Source: JAUSIF01 sp963711595
GTDB taxonomy: Bacteria; Pseudomonadota; Alphaproteobacteria; Rhizobiales; Xanthobacteraceae
Reading direction: 5' to 3'
DNA length: 64,000 nt
NCBI GenBank assembly: GCA_963711595.1
Contig: CAVQER010000005.1
Location: 372,001 to 436,000, forward strand
Position numbers and translations under genes: made by a program. Positions 51,847 through 60,544 of this stretch are shown here, one piece after another (the first letter of the stretch is position 1; every line of letters starts with the position of its first letter). A model generated the notes under the pieces. It saw only the letters and a program-made list of their open reading frames with translations. It searched no databases and was not told the DNA's origin.

Positions 51847-52554
51847 TTACTTCTTGCCCGCGCAGAATGCTGCGTATCGCGCCTTGGTGTCGTCGTTCGG
51901 CGGATAGAGGCCGGGAAGTTTCGCGCCCTTCATCACTTCGTCCGCGGCCCAAGCCTCGAACGCCTCCTGCGCTTCCGCCTCCTTCGCGACTGCCTGCACG
52001 AGTGCCTGCGGCACGCACACGGCGCCGTCGTTATCTGCGACGATCACGTCGCCCGGAAACACGGCAACTCCTCCGCATCCCACGGGTTCCTGCCAGCCGA
52101 CGAACGTCAAACCGGCGACCGACGGCGGCGCGGCCACGGCCGCGCACCACACCGGCAGCTTCGTCGCCTTTACGCCGTCGGCGTCACGCACGGCTCCGTC
52201 GGTGATGAGGCCAACGACTTTCCTCACGTGCATCCGCGCGCAGAGGATGTCGCCGAAGATTCCGGCCTCGGTTATGCCCATCGCGTCGGCAACCGCAATG
52301 CAGCCCTCCGGCATCTCTTCGATCGCGCCGCGCGTCGAGCGCGGGCTCGCCCAGGACTCCGGCGTTGCGAGATCTTCACGTGCCGGGATGAACCGCAGCG
52401 TGAATGCTTCACCGACGATCCGGCCATGCCCCGGCGCAAGCGGCATCGGCCCGCGCAGGAAGCTTCGCCGCACTCCCTTCTTCAGAAGCACGGTGGTCAG
52501 CGTCGCGGTAGAAACCTGCGCTAGTGCGGCGCGCAACTCAGGCGTGAGGCTCAT
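51847..52554 (-). CDS. RraA-like protein / HMG aldolase family
   Basis: A 235-residue protein of the RraA/4-hydroxy-4-methyl-2-oxoglutarate aldolase family. The family core is present: VADAMGITEAGIFGDILCARMHVRKVVGLITDGAVRDADGVK. The R-D of GAVRDADG and the preceding G-x-L stretch form the likely pyruvate- or oxaloacetate-binding site. The 235-residue length and context beside a TRAP importer and AKR favour a catabolic aldolase over an RNase E inhibitor, but this is inference. Confidence 0.9.
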   Translation of the reverse strand: MSLTPELRAALAQVSTATLTTVLLKKGVRRSFLRGPMPLAPGHGRIVGEAFTLRFIPAREDLATPESWASPRSTRGAIEEMPEGCIAVADAMGITEAGIFGDILCARMHVRKVVGLITDGAVRDADGVKATKLPVWCAAVAAPPSVAGLTFVGWQEPVGCGGVAVFPGDVIVADNDGAVCVPQALVQAVAKEAEAQEAFEAWAADEVMKGAKLPGLYPPNDDTKARYAAFCAGKK

Positions 52555-52630
52555 GTTGGCTCGGGATTGGATCAGCGGGCTCAGGCCGACATTCTAGCGG
52601 TCGCTCGGACACCAGAGAAGAACGACCCTG

Positions 52631-53110
52631 TCATTTCTTGGAGTAGTCGGCGAAGAACTGCAGGTAGATCGCGCGGCTCGCCGTCTCGCGCATGTAGCAC
52701 GCGCTCGCCAGCGGGCTGGCCGCCGTGCCGCGCAGGAACTCCCAATAAAACTCGCAACCCAGCTTTCGGGCCTCCGACCACACTTTGTGCGACGCTTGCA
52801 GCTTCGCAGCCTGCGTCGTTTGCAGGCCCTTGCGCAGCCGGTCATACGTCGCAACCAGCATCTCTTCCCAAACGAGATGCTCGCGATTGTAGCAAGCCTC
52901 CGCTCGAGCGGCGACCTGTCCTGCCGTCTCACTGAGGCAGGCGTTAGCGACCGTTCCGATGCAGGCTTCTGCGTCGCGGTTCTTGCCGCGCACCTCCTTG
53001 ATGCATGCATCGATGGCAGCCGTATCGCGTGGATCCACCTTTTGCGCCTGCGCGAAGGCGGCTCCTGCAACGGCAACCGCGGCGAAAATCAGTCCGAGCG
53101 CTCGCACCAT
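52631..53110 (-). CDS. LprI-like lysozyme-inhibitor-domain protein, secreted
   Basis: A 159-residue exported protein. The signal peptide is VRALGLIFAAVAVAGAAFAQ. The mature part is helical, with a Cys-rich pattern (DACIKEVRG, AEACIGTVANACLSE, EACYNREHLVWEEML) and WSEARKLGCEFYWEF, which fits the LprI N-terminal family. The ATG at 53110 directly precedes the signal peptide. The gene is placed between dctM and the RraA-like gene in the TRAP operon; its role there is unclear. Confidence 0.8.
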   Translation of the reverse strand: MVRALGLIFAAVAVAGAAFAQAQKVDPRDTAAIDACIKEVRGKNRDAEACIGTVANACLSETAGQVAARAEACYNREHLVWEEMLVATYDRLRKGLQTTQAAKLQASHKVWSEARKLGCEFYWEFLRGTAASPLASACYMRETASRAIYLQFFADYSKK

Positions 53111-53169
53111 CGGCGTTCTCCGCCTCCCCCTTAACATGTCGGCCTGGACGGAAGAATGGCGGCGCGAAA

Positions 53170-54456
53170 TCAATCCTTGCCGAAAAGCAGATCCGGCACA
53201 AACAGGACAACCTCCGGCACGAATATCAGCAGGATCGTCACCACGCTGACTGCGATGAGGAACGGAACGGACTCGCGCGTGTACTCACCGATCGGGCAGC
53301 GCAGGATCTGGCATACGACGAACATCGCCGCACCGACGGGCGGCGTGTAGTTGCCGATCGTCGCGGCAATGATGAACACCAGTCCGAAATGCACAGGATC
53401 GACGCCGTACTTGGTCACGAGCGGCAGGAAGATCGGCGTCAGCATGATGATGAGCACGGAGCCCTCCATGAAGGTCCCCGCCAGCAGGATAAAGATCACG
53501 ATCAAGACCATGACGACGTGGGCGTTGTCGGTGATCCCAAGCATCCAGGCGGAGATCACCTCCGGCACGCGCTCGAACACGATCCCGTAACCGAAGATCG
53601 CCGAAAGGGCGAGGAGGAACATCACCGCTCCGATGTCGACGAGACTCCCCTCGATCGCCTCGCGGAATCCGGCGAAGGTCAGCAAGCGGTACGCGAAGAA
53701 CCCGATCGCCACCGCGTAGACGACCGCGAATGCTCCGATCTCCGAGGGCGTGAAGACGCCATAGCGGAGTCCGAACAGCAGGATGACCGGAAACAGGATC
53801 GCCCAGATCCCGCCCCAGGAAGCGATGGCGATTTCCCTGACCGTCGGTCGGGTCTCTCGCTCCGGCTTGTAGCCGCGCCGTCGCGCCGTGATCGAAATGG
53901 CGATCGCGAGCGATGCCCACAGCATCAGCCCGGGAATGATCCCGGCGGCAAAGAGACGACCGATCGAAACGTGACCGACGGTCCCATACAGGATGAACCC
54001 AATTCCAGGTGGGATAATCGGCGCCATGAGCGAGCCGTAGGAAATGACGCCGGCCGCATATCCTTTTGAAAAACCGCGCTTCAGCATCTGGAGACCGAGA
54101 ATGCGCGCGTTCATGGCAGCATCGGCGATGGACGAGCCGGTCACGCCGCTCATCAGCGTCGACAGCGCGATCGACGTTTGCGCGAGTCCCCCTTGCAACC
54201 GCCCGGTCAACACCGTCGCGAGCTTCAGCAAGTTGTGGGTAATGCCCGAGTTGTTGAGGAAGTTGCCCGCGAGAATGAACAGCGGCACGGCAAGCAGCGC
54301 GAAATTCTGCGTCTCGGTGACAGTTAGCTGGATCGGAATCGTGATCGGCAGTTCCGGGTGCTGCAGGAAAAACAACGCGCCGGAAATACCGATCGCGAAG
54401 GCCACCGGCATGCCGAGGAGCAAGAGGACGGTAAACGCGATGAGGACGATCAGCAT
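53170..54456 (-). CDS. dctM: TRAP transporter large permease (DctM)
   Basis: A 428-residue, 12-helix integral membrane protein: the substrate-translocating subunit of a TRAP transporter. Family segments such as LLLGMPVAFAIGISGA, FILAGNFLNNSG, DAAMNARILGLQMLKRGFSKGYAAGV and IPPGIGFILYG are present. It lies 19 nt downstream of dctQ. Known TRAP systems take up C4-dicarboxylates, sugar acids or keto acids with sodium; the ligand here is not known. Confidence 0.95.
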   Translation of the reverse strand: MLIVLIAFTVLLLLGMPVAFAIGISGALFFLQHPELPITIPIQLTVTETQNFALLAVPLFILAGNFLNNSGITHNLLKLATVLTGRLQGGLAQTSIALSTLMSGVTGSSIADAAMNARILGLQMLKRGFSKGYAAGVISYGSLMAPIIPPGIGFILYGTVGHVSIGRLFAAGIIPGLMLWASLAIAISITARRRGYKPERETRPTVREIAIASWGGIWAILFPVILLFGLRYGVFTPSEIGAFAVVYAVAIGFFAYRLLTFAGFREAIEGSLVDIGAVMFLLALSAIFGYGIVFERVPEVISAWMLGITDNAHVVMVLIVIFILLAGTFMEGSVLIIMLTPIFLPLVTKYGVDPVHFGLVFIIAATIGNYTPPVGAAMFVVCQILRCPIGEYTRESVPFLIAVSVVTILLIFVPEVVLFVPDLLFGKD

Positions 54457-54475
54457 CGGCGTTTCACCGCGGGCC

Positions 54476-54970
54476 TCAAAGCACGTCTACGACTTTTGAT
54501 TCGACGTGCTCCCCGCGCATTTCGGCGCCTACCTTGAGCGCCGTCGTGATCAGAAGCAGCAGCGCACCGACCGGAAGGCTCAGCGTCACCCACGAGTAGC
54601 TGATCTCCGGGATGCCCTGAAAGCTGCGCGCACGGCTGATCCAGGAGAGGTACAGACCCATCACGATGAGGTAGACGAGGAAGGCTGCGATGATCGCGTA
54701 GTTGAGATAGCGGCACGCGCTCTGCAGGTGCGCCGGCAGGCGGTTGGTGAGCACCTCGATCGACATCAAGCTGTTCTTACGCCACGCGATGTCCGCGCAG
54801 AGAAAGCACGCCCACGCAAAAAAGCAGGTTGCGGCGTCGCTAGACCAGTTGATCGGCTGGCCCAACATCCGCATCACGCCGCCGAGGAAGATCAGGATGA
54901 CCATCAAAATGAGCAGCGCGGCGGCGACCCACGCCTCCGCCGCGCAAACTCGTTCGTAGAGCTTCCGCAT
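54476..54970 (-). CDS. dctQ: TRAP transporter small permease (DctQ)
   Basis: A 164-residue four-helix membrane protein that pairs with DctM. It shows AALLILMVILIFLGGVMRML, WSSDAATCFFAWACFLCADIAWRK, YLNYAIIAAFLVYLIVMGLYLSW and SWVTLSLPVGALLLLITTALK. The gene lies 14 nt after dctP and 19 nt before dctM. It is needed for the complex; it has no catalytic motif. Confidence 0.92.
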   Translation of the reverse strand: MRKLYERVCAAEAWVAAALLILMVILIFLGGVMRMLGQPINWSSDAATCFFAWACFLCADIAWRKNSLMSIEVLTNRLPAHLQSACRYLNYAIIAAFLVYLIVMGLYLSWISRARSFQGIPEISYSWVTLSLPVGALLLLITTALKVGAEMRGEHVESKVVDVL

Positions 54971-54984
54971 TCCGAAACTGCCGC

Positions 54985-55974
54985 CTAGTTCTTGCCGATT
55001 TCCTTGTGCACGGCGTTCTTCGCGTCGATGATCTTCAGGACCTCGTAGGCCTTGTCGCCGGCCTTGCGGAAGGCGCCGAGGTCGACGTCTTTCACGATCG
55101 TCATCCCGCGGCCCTTCAGCTGCTGCTCGACTTCGCCTTCCAGCTTGAAGATCAGCTTCGAGGTCTCTTCACCCGCCTTGTCGCATTCCTCGATCAGGAT
55201 CTGCTGGAACTCCTTCGGCAGGCTGTCGAACCATTTGGCGCTGACCACCTCGAAGTTGATCAGCATGATGTGCTTCGTCTCGTTCGCGAACTTCAGCACC
55301 TCGTAGAATTTTCCACCGGGAATGTTGTTGTAGACGAGCTCGACGCCGTCGATCGCCCTCTGTTGCAGGCCCGGATACATTTCGCCGAACGCCATCGCGA
55401 CGGGAACCGCACCCAGCGCACGGATCAATTCCTGCCAGATCGGTGCGGGCGGGGTACGGATGCGCTGTCCGCTGAGATCGCCTGGTACCTTGATCGGCTT
55501 GTTCGTAAAAAAGTGCCGGTAGCCTTGCACCCAGTTAAACGACAAAACTTTGAGCCCGAACTTCGACGCGAGCTCTTCCTGCCATTTCACAACGGTCGGC
55601 GCTTTGCGAAGCTTCGCCACTTCCTCGAGCGTCTCCGCGAAGTAAGGACCGTTCATCACTGCGATGCCTGGCACGTAGTTGCCCATGCGCGCGGAGTCGG
55701 TGTTCTGCCCGATGTTCGCGCCCTGACGGATCTGCTCGATGATGTCTTCTTCACGCCCGAGCTGTGCGGAGTGGAAGACCTCGATCTTGAGGCCTCCCTT
55801 CGTGCGCTCTTCAACGCGCTTCGCCCAATTCAGAAAGCCGTCGTGGTACGGCTCCTTCGGCCCAAGCACGTGGTTGAACTTGAGCGTGTGCGTCTGCGCC
55901 CCCGCGCTAGACGCACCAAACGAAAGCATGCCGACGGCCACGCAAAGTGACGCCGTCGTCCGGAAAACTTTCAT
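54985..55974 (-). CDS. dctP: TRAP transporter substrate-binding protein (DctP)
   Basis: A 329-residue periplasmic binding protein. A signal peptide (ASLCVAVGMLSFGASSAGAQ) precedes the mature part, which starts THTLKFNHVLGPKEPYHDG. The family helix with the substrate-contacting Arg is in LSGQRIRTPPAPIWQEL, and PGLQQRAIDGVELVYNNI is typical of DctP. It is the first gene of dctPQM. The promoter lies between 55975 and 56076, which is shared with the divergent GntR gene. Confidence 0.94.
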   Translation of the reverse strand: MKVFRTTASLCVAVGMLSFGASSAGAQTHTLKFNHVLGPKEPYHDGFLNWAKRVEERTKGGLKIEVFHSAQLGREEDIIEQIRQGANIGQNTDSARMGNYVPGIAVMNGPYFAETLEEVAKLRKAPTVVKWQEELASKFGLKVLSFNWVQGYRHFFTNKPIKVPGDLSGQRIRTPPAPIWQELIRALGAVPVAMAFGEMYPGLQQRAIDGVELVYNNIPGGKFYEVLKFANETKHIMLINFEVVSAKWFDSLPKEFQQILIEECDKAGEETSKLIFKLEGEVEQQLKGRGMTIVKDVDLGAFRKAGDKAYEVLKIIDAKNAVHKEIGKN

Positions 55975-56060
55975 GAGCTTCCTCCCTATGTCCCAAGCGT
56001 CGGCGGCGCATCCCGTGCGCCGTCACGCAAAAGCGCTCTTGTCGGCCCTTTGGCGCTAAG

Positions 56061-56071
56061 ATATCAGATAT
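56061..56071. promoter_or_regulatory. Palindromic operator candidate for the GntR/FCD regulator
   Basis: ATATCAGATAT is a perfect 11-bp dyad around a central A, lying 5 nt before the regulator ATG and 87 nt upstream of dctP. FCD-type GntR regulators often bind short AT-rich dyads in such divergent regions, so auto-repression and control of dctP are plausible. This is inference from position and symmetry only. Confidence 0.4.
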
Positions 56072-56076
56072 GAGTC

Positions 56077-56829
56077 ATGGGTCAATTTACTCGGCGCCGT
56101 CCCGCGCGTGTCACTCCGCGCGCCCCGGCGCCCGACAGCACGAGCACCACCAAGATCGCCCGCCCGAAGTCTTTGACCGAGCTGGTGGTCGAAGAATTGC
56201 GCAAACGTATCATCGACGGCCGCCTGCGGCTGGGCGAAGCGCTGTCTGAGAACACACTCGCGGCCGAGCTCGGCATGTCCAAGACGCCGGTGCGCGAAGC
56301 GCTCTTGCAGTTGAAGTCGGAGCGGCTCGTCGAGGTGCTGCCCCAGCGTGGCACCTATGTTTTCAGCGTCGCGGCGGACCAGGTCGCAATGATCGGCGAA
56401 CTTCGCGAAATTCTCGAAGTCGCGGCGATCGCCGCCGCTGTCGAACGCAACCAGGCAGAGCTTGTGACGCGCCTCGAGCCACTCGTCGATGCGATGCAGG
56501 CCGCCGAAGACGCCGGGGACAGCGTTGCCTACAGCACGCTCGACGGCGAGTTTCATCAAGCGATCATCGATCTCTGCGGCAACCGCTACATCAAGGACGC
56601 CTTCAATCAGATCAGTTTTCGCATTCAGGCGCTTCGCCTGCGCCTGTCCCGCGACGCAGGCCTCAATCGAAGCTCATTCGAGGACCACCGCGAGATCGTA
56701 CGTCTGGCAAAGGCGCGTGATGTGAAAGCGCTGCGACAACTCATGCGACGCCACATCGACAGCACAACGCAGGCGTACCTCAAGGTCCTGGAACGCCGCG
56801 AAGATCTGCTCGACGTCTTCGCTTCGTGA
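56077..56829 (+). CDS. GntR family transcriptional regulator (FadR/FCD subfamily)
   Basis: A 250-residue regulator. The N-terminal winged helix has TELVVEELRKRIIDG, SENTLAAELGMSKTPVREALLQL and the wing VLPQRGTYV. The C-terminal FCD ligand-binding domain (about 100-240) carries LREILEVAAIAAAVERN, DGEFHQAIIDLCGN and EDHREIVRLAKARD, with the Asp/His metal-type residues. It is divergent from dctP and probably responds to a carboxylate ligand related to that transport system. Confidence 0.93.
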   Translation: MGQFTRRRPARVTPRAPAPDSTSTTKIARPKSLTELVVEELRKRIIDGRLRLGEALSENTLAAELGMSKTPVREALLQLKSERLVEVLPQRGTYVFSVAADQVAMIGELREILEVAAIAAAVERNQAELVTRLEPLVDAMQAAEDAGDSVAYSTLDGEFHQAIIDLCGNRYIKDAFNQISFRIQALRLRLSRDAGLNRSSFEDHREIVRLAKARDVKALRQLMRRHIDSTTQAYLKVLERREDLLDVFAS

Positions 56830-56841
56830 AGCCCATTTCTT

Positions 56842-56924
56842 GTCATGGCCGGGCTTGTCCCGGCCAATCCACGCTTTGTCTTTCACGGAAGGCGTGGATG
56901 CCCCGCGACAAGCGCGGGCATGAC
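56842..56924. repeat. Dispersed palindromic intergenic repeat of Bradyrhizobium/Rhodopseudomonas type
   Basis: This imperfect 83-bp palindrome starts GTCATGGCCGGGCTTGTC and ends AGCGCGGGCATGAC. The inner arms CCACGC and GCGTGG flank a short loop. The repeat matches in layout a family common in Bradyrhizobium and Rhodopseudomonas intergenic regions (recalled, not searched). It separates the convergent GntR and SDR genes and can fold into a hairpin that may end transcription on both strands. Confidence 0.75.
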
Positions 56925-56932
56925 AATCATGA

Positions 56933-57680
56933 TCACAACACCATTCCGCCGTCCACGATGTAGGGCTGGCCGGTCACGAAGCTCGCCTCGTCCGACGCGA
57001 GGAACACCGCGAGTGCCGCAACTTCGGCCGGTGTGCCGAGCCGCCCCATGCGCTGCCGGTCGACGAAATCCTTCCGCACGGCGTCATTCGTTCGGCCACT
57101 TGTCTTGGCACCGGTCGCGATTCGCTCATCGAGCGACGGCGTCTGGATCGTCCCGGGACAGATCGCGTTGCAACGGATGCCCTTCTGGATGAAATCGGCG
57201 GCGACCGCCTTGGTGAGCCCGATCACGGCCGCCTTCGTCGCACCGTAAACGTATCGGTTGGGCACACCGGTGACGGATGACGCGACCGAAGCGATATTGA
57301 TGATCGAGCCGCCGCCGTTGCCGATCATTCCCGGCACGAAAGCCCGTAGCGTCCGATGCATCGATTTGACGTTGAGATCGAACGAAAAGTCCCAGTCTGT
57401 GTCCGTGCATTCGAGCACGCTGCCGTGATGCACGAAGCCCGCGCAGTTCGCGAGTACGTTGATCGCGCCGATTTCGGCCGCCGCTGCATTGACGTCCTGC
57501 GTCGACCGCGCATCGAGTTTGCGCTCGAGTCGCGCCTTCGAGACCGGAAAGTTTCTCAGGTTGCAGATCGGTCGCGATGACCCGCGCGCCTTCGTTCAGA
57601 AAAGCTTGTGCGATGGCGCGTCCGATCCCCTGCCCCGCCGCGGTGACGAGCGCGACCTTGCCCTTCATTCTTCCGGCCAT
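56933..57680 (-). pseudogene. SDR oxidoreductase split by a one-nucleotide frameshift
   Basis: The gene starts ATG at 57680, with GGGGGAG 3 nt upstream. The N-terminal frame has MKGKVALVTAAGQGIGRAIAQ and GARVIATDLQPEKLSGLEG. The frame moves by +1 near 57521-57540 (for example one surplus base at 57530), then continues KLDARSTQDVNAAAAEIG, VLANCAGFVHHG, IINIASVASS, YVYGATKAAVIGLTKA (YxxxK catalytic) and FVTGQPYIVDGG. Correcting one base yields 248 residues, a normal SDR length. It follows livM by 48 nt and belongs to the liv operon. Pseudogene or sequence error. Confidence 0.85.
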
Positions 57681-57728
57681 TGACTCCCCCATGTTCACTC
57701 AAAGTGTAGCGCCGGACACGGCTTATTG

Positions 57729-58796
57729 TCAGCGCTTCATCGCCAACGCACGCAGCCTCCCGACGATTCCGGTCGGAAAAAAATAGACGCTCAGCACGAA
57801 CAGGATACCGAGCCACAGCAGCCACCGCTCCGCTGACAACAGCGATGACAAGAGCGGAACACCTGACACCACCTCGCCCAGACGTCCGAGCACGGCCTGC
57901 AGATAGTTCTCGGCGACGATCATCAGCGACGCGCCGATCACGGCGCCATACATCGTGCCCATGCCTCCGATCACGACCATGAGCAGCACATCGATCATGA
58001 TTGCGAACGACAGCGTCGTGTCCGGCCCGGTGTAGCGCAGCCACAGCGCGAGCAGCACGCCCGCGAGCGCGGCCATCATCGCCGATACCACGCTCGCGAC
58101 CGAGCGATACACAACCACCCTGTAACCGAGCGCCTCGGTGCGAAAATCGTTCTCGCGGATTGCCTGCAGCACACGGCCGAACGGAGAGTTCACGACGCGC
58201 AAAAGCGCGATGAACCCGATCAGCGCGCCGAGAAACACGATGTAGTAGGTAATGACGCGCCCCGTGATCGCAGTACCGAGCACCGGCGCGTCAAACAGTC
58301 GAAATGAGGGGCGCAGTACCTCCGGGACGCGATAGTTCAACCCGTCTTCCCCACCGGTAAATCCGGAGAGCTGCGAAGCCAGCACCGCGAATGCCGTGGC
58401 AACCGCGAGCGTAATCATGGCGAAGAAGATCGCCCGCACGCGCAGCGATAACAGTCCGATCACGAGCGCCAAGACGCTCGCCACCACGATCGCGGCGGCA
58501 ATACCAACCGCAAGCGCCTCCCAGGTCGGCCCGACTCGCGCGAGCGCGATCGCGACGCCGTAACCGCCGATCCCGAAGAACATCGTGTGGGCGAACGAAA
58601 CGATGCCGGTGTAACCAAGCAGTAGATCGTACGACGCGACGAGCAGGATGAAGACGCAGACCTTCGCCGCGACATTCAGCGGCTGCGCGCCGGAAAACAG
58701 GAACGGCGCGAAAGCGAGCACGAACAGAACGATCAGGAGTACCGACGTGAGCGGAGCCGAGCGAGGAAAATCTCCGGACAGCACGCGCCCGAGCAC
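57729..58796 (-). CDS. livM: Branched-chain amino acid ABC permease LivM
   Basis: A 355-residue permease with about nine to ten helices. It carries YDLLLGYTGIVSFAHTMFFGIGGYG and the ALRVVNSPFGRVLQAIRENDFRTEALGY segment, which is the cytoplasmic coupling motif of LivM. The start is GTG at 58796, 3 nt after the livH stop. It ends the transport part of the operon. The ligand is not fixed by sequence. Confidence 0.94.
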   Translation of the reverse strand: MLGRVLSGDFPRSAPLTSVLLIVLFVLAFAPFLFSGAQPLNVAAKVCVFILLVASYDLLLGYTGIVSFAHTMFFGIGGYGVAIALARVGPTWEALAVGIAAAIVVASVLALVIGLLSLRVRAIFFAMITLAVATAFAVLASQLSGFTGGEDGLNYRVPEVLRPSFRLFDAPVLGTAITGRVITYYIVFLGALIGFIALLRVVNSPFGRVLQAIRENDFRTEALGYRVVVYRSVASVVSAMMAALAGVLLALWLRYTGPDTTLSFAIMIDVLLMVVIGGMGTMYGAVIGASLMIVAENYLQAVLGRLGEVVSGVPLLSSLLSAERWLLWLGILFVLSVYFFPTGIVGRLRALAMKR

Positions 58797-58799
58797 GTC

Positions 58800-59822
58800 T
58801 CAGCTCCTCACCACTGGATAGAGTCCCTGCGGTCGCCAGAGCAGAACGGCGAGCATGAGGGCGATATTCGACACGAGCGCAATTTTCGGCTCGAGGAAGG
58901 CCGTGTAGTTCGCGACGAGCGCCACCAGCAGCGACCCAACAAGGCAGCCGCCGATCGAGCCCAATCCGCCGATGATCACGACGATGAAGATCAGCACGAG
59001 TACCTGCAGCCCCATGCCGACGGTCAGCGTCTGCTGGTAGAAACCCCACAGGACGCCGCCAAGGCCCGCCAGCGCCGAGCCTGCGACGAACACGCCGATA
59101 AACAGTCGCCGGATCCGATAACCCAGCGCCTCGACCATTTCCGGGTTTTCCACGCCAGCGCGGACGAGCAGTCCGATGCGCGTTCGGTTCAGGACCAGCT
59201 GCATCCCGACGAACACAACGACTCCGACCGCCAACGCAATCAGCCTGTAGCGCTCGACGACAATGTCCGGTCCGAACGCGAGCCCACCCCGGAAACTTTG
59301 CGGCAACGCAATCGCGATCGGATTGCCGCCGAAGAATGCGTAAAGCAGCTGCTCGACGACGATCAGCCCGCCCATGGTGACGAGGATCTGCTTCAGGTGC
59401 TGACCGTATACGGGCCGGATGATGACGCGCTCGAACATCCAGCCAAACAGGCCCGATGCAGCCATGGAAACGAGGATGCACAAGAGGAGGACCGTGACAT
59501 TGAGCGCTACCGACGGGGAATTCACCCATCCCGTAAGCGGCCACAGCACAAGCAGGCTGACGTAGGCGCCAACTGAAATGAACACGCCGTGCCCGAAGTT
59601 GATCACGTCCATGAGACCGAACACGAGGGTCAGTCCCGACGCCATGACGAAGATCATCATGCCCATTGCGAGTGCTGCGACCGTAAGCGTCACCCAGGTC
59701 GAGAAGCTGCCTATGAGCGGCAGCGCCACGAGCGCGACCGCAGCGACGAGCAGGATCGGAATCCAGTCGATCGGCGCCACAGCGACGGCCGCCTCCTCCC
59801 GTTCGGCGGCACGGTCCGTCAT
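58800..59822 (-). CDS. livH: Branched-chain amino acid ABC permease LivH
   Basis: A 340-residue polytopic permease. After a cytosolic N-terminus it has MASGLTLVFGLMDVINFGHG, which is the LivH signature, and TRIGLLVRAGVENPEMVEALGY, the coupling helix. GLGSIGGCLVGSLLVALV lies near the C-terminus. The ATG overlaps the livF stop as ATGA. Length is slightly greater than the common 290-310 because of an N-terminal extension. Confidence 0.94.
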   Translation of the reverse strand: MTDRAAEREEAAVAVAPIDWIPILLVAAVALVALPLIGSFSTWVTLTVAALAMGMMIFVMASGLTLVFGLMDVINFGHGVFISVGAYVSLLVLWPLTGWVNSPSVALNVTVLLLCILVSMAASGLFGWMFERVIIRPVYGQHLKQILVTMGGLIVVEQLLYAFFGGNPIAIALPQSFRGGLAFGPDIVVERYRLIALAVGVVVFVGMQLVLNRTRIGLLVRAGVENPEMVEALGYRIRRLFIGVFVAGSALAGLGGVLWGFYQQTLTVGMGLQVLVLIFIVVIIGGLGSIGGCLVGSLLVALVANYTAFLEPKIALVSNIALMLAVLLWRPQGLYPVVRS

Positions 59823-60544
59823 TGGTGCTGATCCAGATGCAAGCCGAGGAGCCGATGCTGCAAGGCAGGATCGCCGGCGAGATCGGCCATGCGCCCATGG
59901 TGCACGATGCGTCCGTCGTCCATCACCGCAACCGTATCGCCGAGCATGCGCGCGGCCATGAAATTCTGCTCGACCAGCAGCACGGTCGCGCCGGCGCTCT
60001 TCACCTCACGGAATGCGCGGATCATGTTGCCGACGATCGCGGGTGCGAGGCCCTTGGTCGGCTCGTCGACGAGAATCAGCTCGCGCGTTTCGATGAGAGC
60101 GCGCGCGATCGCGAGCATCTGCTGCTGCCCGCCGGAGAGCGCGCCAGCGGCGAGCCCGTAGAAGCGCTGCAGCGCCGGGAACAGCGAGAAGATCCATTCG
60201 AGCCGGGCTTTCTCGATTTGCCCGGATCGCGCGGCGAGGAGAAGATTTTCGTGAACCGTGAGGCCCGCGAAAATACTCATGTTTTCCGGCACATAGGCGA
60301 TACCCGCACCGGCGAGCTCCGGTGTCGGCCGAGCCGTCACGTCCGCGCCCGCGAAGCGGATACGTCCGCGCGAGGCCTTCCACAGGCCCATGATCGTGCG
60401 CAGCGTCGTCGTCTTGCCCGCACCATTGCGGCCGAGCAGCACGGTGAAACCGCCACGCGGTACCGCAAGCTCCACGCCCTGCAGGATATGATAGCGGCCG
60501 ATATGCGTATGCACGCCCTCGAGTGTGAGCAGCGGTTCACTCAT
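59819..60544 (-). CDS. livF: Branched-chain amino acid ABC ATP-binding protein LivF
   Basis: A 241-residue ATPase. Walker A is GRNGAGKTT, the signature is LSGGQQQMLAIARAL, Walker B is LILVDEPTKGLAP and the switch is VLLVEQN. The family LivF start VHTHIGRYHILQGVELAVPRGG is present. It overlaps livG by 8 nt and livH by 4 nt, which indicates tight translational coupling. Confidence 0.95.
   Translation of the reverse strand: MSEPLLTLEGVHTHIGRYHILQGVELAVPRGGFTVLLGRNGAGKTTTLRTIMGLWKASRGRIRFAGADVTARPTPELAGAGIAYVPENMSIFAGLTVHENLLLAARSGQIEKARLEWIFSLFPALQRFYGLAAGALSGGQQQMLAIARALIETRELILVDEPTKGLAPAIVGNMIRAFREVKSAGATVLLVEQNFMAARMLGDTVAVMDDGRIVHHGRMADLAGDPALQHRLLGLHLDQHQ

Noticed and set aside
53005..54069. 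354-residue plus-strand frame opposite dctM
   Set aside because: Charged low-complexity product with no domain; dctM on the other strand has full family motifs.
58291..59898. 535-residue minus-strand frame across livM and livH
   Set aside because: It runs in a different frame over two intact permease genes whose motifs and overlap structure are clear.
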